Source: Rhizobium viscosum (GTDB lineage Bacteria; Pseudomonadota; Alphaproteobacteria; Rhizobiales; Rhizobiaceae). Taken from it: 64,000 bases of DNA. Positions 60,611 through 64,000 of the stretch are shown here, piece after piece. The notes beneath the pieces are model-generated. The model ran no database searches. It saw nothing but the letters and a program-made list of their open reading frames with translations, and was not told where the DNA came from. The stretch is from positions 1,364,001-1,428,000 of the forward strand of contig NZ_JADBEC010000001.1 of the NCBI RefSeq assembly GCF_014873945.1, given 5' to 3'. Position numbers and translations under genes: made by a program. Within the stretch, counting starts at the first letter, position 1. The number at the start of each line of letters is the position of its first letter.

Positions 60611-61070
60611 CCCGCTGCTGAGCCCGGACCTGCTCGCGACATTGCGCGGCATGGGCCATGGCGATGAAATCGCCATCGTCGATGGCAACTATCCGGGCAT
60701 CGAGCATGCGCGGCGGCTGATCCGTCTCGACGGACATCATCTCATTCCGGTTCTCGATGCCGTTTTGAGCGTTTTGCCGATCGACGACTTTGTGGACGAA
60801 GCGATCTTCCGCTCGACCGTGAAGGCCGAGCGCGACACGCTCAACCCGGTGCATGAGGAAATGATCGCCTGCTGCGCCAGGCATGAGCCGGATCGCGAGG
60901 TCGTCCCCCTCGTTGGGCAGGATTTCTACGGTCGGGTGCGCGCGGCTCACGCGGTCATCCAGACCAGCGAGCCGCGGCTTTATGCCAATATCATCCTGCG
61001 CAAGGGCGTGATTTATCCTTCGGCCGCTGACGAAGTCGCCAAAGCCGAGGTCGATCCCTTCGTCTATTGA
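60594..61070 (+). CDS. FucU/RbsD-family mutarotase, second paralogue
   Basis: A 158-residue protein opening MLKGLDPLLSPDLLATLRGM, GHGDEIAIVDGNYPGIEH and ending RLYANIILRKGVIYPS. It matches the FucU at 23724 across these motifs but has an extra stretch (DREVVPLVGQDFYGRV) and an acidic C-terminal tail. It starts inside the end of frcR (17-bp overlap, with AAGGAG upstream), so it is expressed with the regulator. Beside a fructose/ribose/mannose importer it may supply the anomer needed for ribose or fructose use. Confidence 0.85.
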   Translation: MLKGLDPLLSPDLLATLRGMGHGDEIAIVDGNYPGIEHARRLIRLDGHHLIPVLDAVLSVLPIDDFVDEAIFRSTVKAERDTLNPVHEEMIACCARHEPDREVVPLVGQDFYGRVRAAHAVIQTSEPRLYANIILRKGVIYPSAADEVAKAEVDPFVY

Positions 61071-61086
61071 TACCTGAGACGCGAGA

Positions 61087-62124
61087 TCAGATCTCGCCGG
61101 CCGAGGGCCCCCAGACATCCGTCAGGGCAAAGCCGAGGGGATGCGGATCGAAGGGGTCGAGGGCAACCTGCGACAGACCGAAGGTGAAGCCGCGGCCCGT
61201 GATCGTCGGGATGACGGCCGGTATTCCAGCCACTTCCGTCACCGCCTGCAGGCCGACTTCGAATTCGGAGCCGATGATCGACTTCGACTTGAAGACATCG
61301 CCGACCTTGGCCTTGCCGCGAGCATAGAGCGTGGCGAGATTGGCGGAGTTACCCGTGCCGCAGGGCGAGCGATCAGCGCGGCCCGGCCACATGGTCGTGC
61401 AGGTGCGCACCGTGCCGTCGGCCTCGATATCGCGGAACATGACATAGGCGACGCCCGAGATTGCCGGAATTTCCGGATGGACGACGGGCATCTGGCGATT
61501 GATGAGATCCTTCAGCACCATGCCGGCCTGCACGAGTGCCGCAGCGTTGGCCTTTTCGATCGCCGAGTTGATCTGGCCGACATCGACCAGCGCGTAGAAA
61601 ATGCCGCCATAGCAGATGTCGGCCTTGATCTTTCCCCAGTGCGGTGTGTCGATCTCGACATCCAGTTCGTGGACGAAGGACGGAACCATGGTGAGTTTCA
61701 CCTTCTCACAGCGGCCGTCGTGGCAGGTAGCCGTCGCCTTCACCAGGCCGGCTGCGGTTTCCAGCGTGACGATGGTTTCCGGCTCCTTCATCTCGACGAT
61801 GCCGGATTCCAGGAGAGCGGTTGTCACACAGATGGAGTTCGAGCCGGAGCTCGCATGCGCCTGGTCAGGCTGCAGGATGATGAAGGCCGCATCCGCATCG
61901 GGATGCTTCGGCGGCAGCAACAGGTTGACCGAACCGATCGGCGCACCACGCGGCTCAAGGCAGAGGAAGCGACGAAGTTCCTGACCCTTGGGATCAGTGT
62001 TCAGCCAGTGAAGCTGAGCGGCGACCGTCTCACCCGGAATCTTCGGCACGCCGCCGATCGCGACCTTGCCGATCTCACCTTCGGCATGAACATCCAGAAG
62101 CTGGATCGTGCGCTTCCATCTCAT
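61087..62124 (-). CDS. Proline racemase superfamily protein (hydroxyproline epimerase-like)
   Basis: A 345-residue two-lobed PLP-independent enzyme of the proline racemase/4-hydroxyproline epimerase superfamily. The second catalytic Cys is present in DRSPCGTGNSANLATLY. The first site, normally MCGH, reads ASSGSNSIC, so the first catalytic Cys position is Ser and the following His is Ser too. Ser at the first site is known in part of the superfamily. Paired with a D-amino acid oxidase-like gene upstream, it may act in hydroxyproline or related imino acid breakdown. The reaction (epimerase or dehydratase) remains open. Confidence 0.83.
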   Translation of the reverse strand: MRWKRTIQLLDVHAEGEIGKVAIGGVPKIPGETVAAQLHWLNTDPKGQELRRFLCLEPRGAPIGSVNLLLPPKHPDADAAFIILQPDQAHASSGSNSICVTTALLESGIVEMKEPETIVTLETAAGLVKATATCHDGRCEKVKLTMVPSFVHELDVEIDTPHWGKIKADICYGGIFYALVDVGQINSAIEKANAAALVQAGMVLKDLINRQMPVVHPEIPAISGVAYVMFRDIEADGTVRTCTTMWPGRADRSPCGTGNSANLATLYARGKAKVGDVFKSKSIIGSEFEVGLQAVTEVAGIPAVIPTITGRGFTFGLSQVALDPFDPHPLGFALTDVWGPSAGEI

Positions 62125-62210
62125 CTTTCAAACTCCAGTCAGACATGAGGCGGGATGCCGCCATCGCCGCAGATATTCTGGTCGGCGCCCAAGCGCCGAC
62201 ATGATTGCTC

Positions 62211-63461
62211 TCAATACCGGCTGATACGAAATGGTTTGATATCAACCGATGTTTTGACGCCTGCCACCATATCCGCGATCAGCCGCGCTGTCGTTGCCGA
62301 ATAGGTGAGACCCAGATGGCCGTGGCCGGTGGCATAGAAGACGCCAGGCATTTTCGAAGAGGGCGAGATGATCGGGATCGTATCCGGCAGCGCCGGGCGG
62401 TGCCCCATCCATTCGCTGGTGTCCTGGACCTTGAGATCGGGCAGGATGCGCTGCGCATGGCGCACGAGCACGCGCGGGCGACGAAAATCGGGGGCGGCCG
62501 TCAGTCCGGCCAGCTCGACATTGCCGCCGACACGGATACCGCCTGCCGTCGGCGTGACCATGAAGGCGCGATGCGGCCAGATCACCGAATAGCGCATGGA
62601 AATACCGGGCTGCATGATCTGTGTATGATAGCCACGCTCGGTTTCGAGCGGAATCGGCTCGCCGAGGGCCTCTGCGAGGAAACGCGTATGGACGCCGGCG
62701 GCCAGGATGACCTTATCAGCTTCGATGCGGCTGCCGTTTTCGAGGAGCACGGCAGTCCTGCCATCACTCTTGCGCTCGACATTCTTCACCTGGCCGGACA
62801 CGAAGTTGGCTCCTGCGGCCTTTGCGGCATCGGCGAGCTTTACAACAAGCTTATAGGGATCGCGGATGGACTTGTTATCCGGTAGCAGAACCGCCTTGGC
62901 GACTTTCGGCGACAGCGTCGGCTCGTAATATTGGATCGCGCCGTTGCTCAGCACTTCGAATTCGAGGCCGTAGCGTCGCATCAGTTCGAGATGGCCACGG
63001 TCCGCGTTGAATTCGGCCTCTGTCTCGTAGATCGCAAGGCAGCCTTCTTCGGTCATCAGTTCGGGCGCGCCGATGGCATCGAGCATGTTGCTGATATCGC
63101 CGAGGGCGATCCTGGAGAGGCTCATGCCCGCATCCTCGATCTCCCTGAGACGCGCAGGACGGCCGGCGGCGAGGAAACGCAGGAACCAGGGCAGGATTTT
63201 CGGCGCATAGCCTGGCCGCAGCCAGACCGGGCCTTCCGGATCGATCAGCCAGCGCGGCAGTTTCTTCCAGGTCGAGGGACCAGAGCCGGCTGCAAAGTCG
63301 AGCGCGATGCTCGCCATATTGCCGTAGGAAGTTCCCTTGCCCGGTTCACCCTTGTCGATCAGCGTTACCTCAAAACCGCGCCGCTGCAGTTCGAAAGCAA
63401 TCGAAGCGCCGATCACACCGGCGCCGACAACGGCTACCGTCTTATTCGTTTCATTCGCCAT
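62211..63461 (-). CDS. FAD-dependent D-amino acid dehydrogenase-like oxidoreductase
   Basis: A 416-residue DAO-family flavoprotein. The dinucleotide motif VAVVGAGVIGASIAFELQRR is at about residue 8, LIDKGEPGKGTSYGNMASI follows, VILAAGVHTRFLAEALG is the middle FAD segment and YATGHGHLGLTYSATTARLI closes the C-terminus. It resembles DadA and D-hydroxyproline dehydrogenases. Upstream of and in the same direction as the racemase-like gene (86 bp gap), it could oxidise the D-isomer that the racemase makes. The palindrome at 63502-63515 should control it. Confidence 0.87.
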   Translation of the reverse strand: MANETNKTVAVVGAGVIGASIAFELQRRGFEVTLIDKGEPGKGTSYGNMASIALDFAAGSGPSTWKKLPRWLIDPEGPVWLRPGYAPKILPWFLRFLAAGRPARLREIEDAGMSLSRIALGDISNMLDAIGAPELMTEEGCLAIYETEAEFNADRGHLELMRRYGLEFEVLSNGAIQYYEPTLSPKVAKAVLLPDNKSIRDPYKLVVKLADAAKAAGANFVSGQVKNVERKSDGRTAVLLENGSRIEADKVILAAGVHTRFLAEALGEPIPLETERGYHTQIMQPGISMRYSVIWPHRAFMVTPTAGGIRVGGNVELAGLTAAPDFRRPRVLVRHAQRILPDLKVQDTSEWMGHRPALPDTIPIISPSSKMPGVFYATGHGHLGLTYSATTARLIADMVAGVKTSVDIKPFRISRY

Positions 63462-63501
63462 GTCTTGTCCACCGCACGGCAGAGTCGATTGCCGTTGGAG
63501 A

Positions 63502-63515
63502 TGTGATATATCACA
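63502..63515. promoter_or_regulatory. Perfect 14-bp palindrome upstream of the oxidoreductase operon
   Basis: TGTGATATATCACA (63502-63515) is fully palindromic and lies 41 bp before the start at 63461. The half-sites TGTGA/TCACA are spaced by 4, not the 6 of CRP sites, and resemble FadR-subfamily GntR operators. It would suit an amino-acid responsive GntR repressor encoded elsewhere. Confidence 0.6.
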
Positions 63516-63538
63516 ACGAAGCGAATGCCTATGATTTT

Positions 63539-64000
63539 TTACTGAGCCTCTTCGGGCAGCCCCGCGCCGACGCTATCGCCCACGGATCCGACCGTATTGT
63601 TCATCGACTGGCCAAGACGGCGAACCTGATCGTCGTAGTTGCGACGGGTGCGGGGATCGAAGATGGCGATCGGCGTGCTGACCGCAAGGCTGACCGCGCC
63701 GCCGGCGGTCTGAGCCGCTCCCATGGCGACTGCGCCGACCGCTTCACCGAGCCCGACTTCGGAATCGGTGATGGTTTGGCCGGCAATCAGGCGGTCACCA
63801 ATGAGCTTCACCACTTCTGGGCTTTCGGCGAATTTGCCATGGTTCAGGCGATCGCCGGTCTTCAGCTTGGTCAGGTCAAGCACGGTGATGCCGGCCGCTT
63901 CCAGCTTGCTGCGATAGGGCTCGGCAGAAGGATCAATCTGGCCGAGACGATCGACATTGCCGGAGATGCGACGCGAAAGCGCCAACGCCCGGTCATCCCG
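63539..64000 (-). CDS. DUF900-type alpha/beta hydrolase, C-terminal part
   Basis: The frame is open to the right edge, so the N-terminal part is outside the window. The first visible residues, RDDRALALSRRISGNVDRLG, match the end of the hydrolase fold in DUF900 proteins. SKLEAAGITVLDLTKLKTGD and NHGKFAESPEVVKLIGDRLI follow, the latter with the probable catalytic His region. A tail of about 65 Gly/Ala-rich residues (AVGAVAMGAAQTAGGAVSLA) could pass or touch a membrane. The catalytic Ser is not visible here. Confidence 0.72.
   Translation of the reverse strand, partial: RDDRALALSRRISGNVDRLGQIDPSAEPYRSKLEAAGITVLDLTKLKTGDRLNHGKFAESPEVVKLIGDRLIAGQTITDSEVGLGEAVGAVAMGAAQTAGGAVSLAVSTPIAIFDPRTRRNYDDQVRRLGQSMNNTVGSVGDSVGAGLPEEAQ

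Noticed and set aside
63502..63515. CRP-type site upstream of the oxidoreductase
   Set aside because: The half-sites TGTGA and TCACA are separated by 4 bp and not by 6, so a different regulator is more likely.

Overview
The window looks like a chromosome segment of a Rhizobiaceae member (Rhizobium/Agrobacterium/Sinorhizobium type). Support comes from the high-GC codon use, an FrcB-FrcC-FrcA-FrcK fructose-uptake locus like that of Sinorhizobium meliloti, a promoter matching the alphaproteobacterial EcfG stress sigma consensus, and many rbs-type sugar ABC systems. No virus-scale or plasmid replication module is intact.

Layout. 1-5.2 kb: the 3' end of a polyphosphate kinase 2 gene, an unknown gene, an IS5-family element carrying a small passenger gene and inserted exactly at that gene's stop codon, a membrane-anchored unknown protein and a nitronate monooxygenase. 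5.3-9.8 kb: a decayed genomic island beginning at tRNA-Thr(CGT). It holds a broken tyrosine integrase, a low-GC FkbM methyltransferase, an IS701-like remnant, an unknown protein, a family of 11-12 bp TGGAGGAGGTT repeats and a 5'-truncated VapE-like ATPase. 9.8-19.9 kb: EmrAB-type drug efflux, a GGDEF-EAL c-di-GMP enzyme divergent from a PhcB-like methyltransferase, a glycosyltransferase and a second drug-efflux MFS protein.

20-29.1 kb: a catabolic and uptake locus best read as L-fucose or a related deoxy/aldose sugar. It has a GntR-type regulator with two winged-helix domains, a UxaA-family dehydratase, an aldose dehydrogenase, a FucU mutarotase, a three-gene ABC transporter and a zinc alcohol dehydrogenase. 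A shared 23-bp operator-like sequence precedes both transcription units. 29-40.7 kb: CutC, an arginase-family enzyme with altered metal-ligand motifs, a VOC remnant, a dehalogenase-like hydrolase, a LysR regulator with two helix-turn-helix domains divergent from an OsmF/YehZYXW-type betaine transporter, a VOC protein and a GH2 beta-mannosidase.

40.7-50 kb: a ParDE-type toxin-antitoxin module lying between two copies of the beta-mannosidase 3' end, a stress-promoter PRC-barrel gene, fadD, pgi, a hydrolase, and a desaturase plus ArsR pair whose outer edge carries a copy of the fructokinase 3' end, then fructokinase and pyrE. 50-64 kb: TetR/NmrA/DUF1772 unit, a VOC protein, a diguanylate cyclase, pyrC, the frcBCAK operon with its divergent ROK regulator and a second FucU-like gene, a hydroxyproline-type racemase/oxidase pair, and the 3' end of a DUF900 hydrolase running off the window.

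The least explained signals are the two cassettes flanked by duplicated gene 3' ends (toxin-antitoxin and desaturase-ArsR), the iteron-like repeats beside the VapE fragment, the fucose locus with a non-standard dehydratase, and the two regulators with doubled DNA-binding domains.
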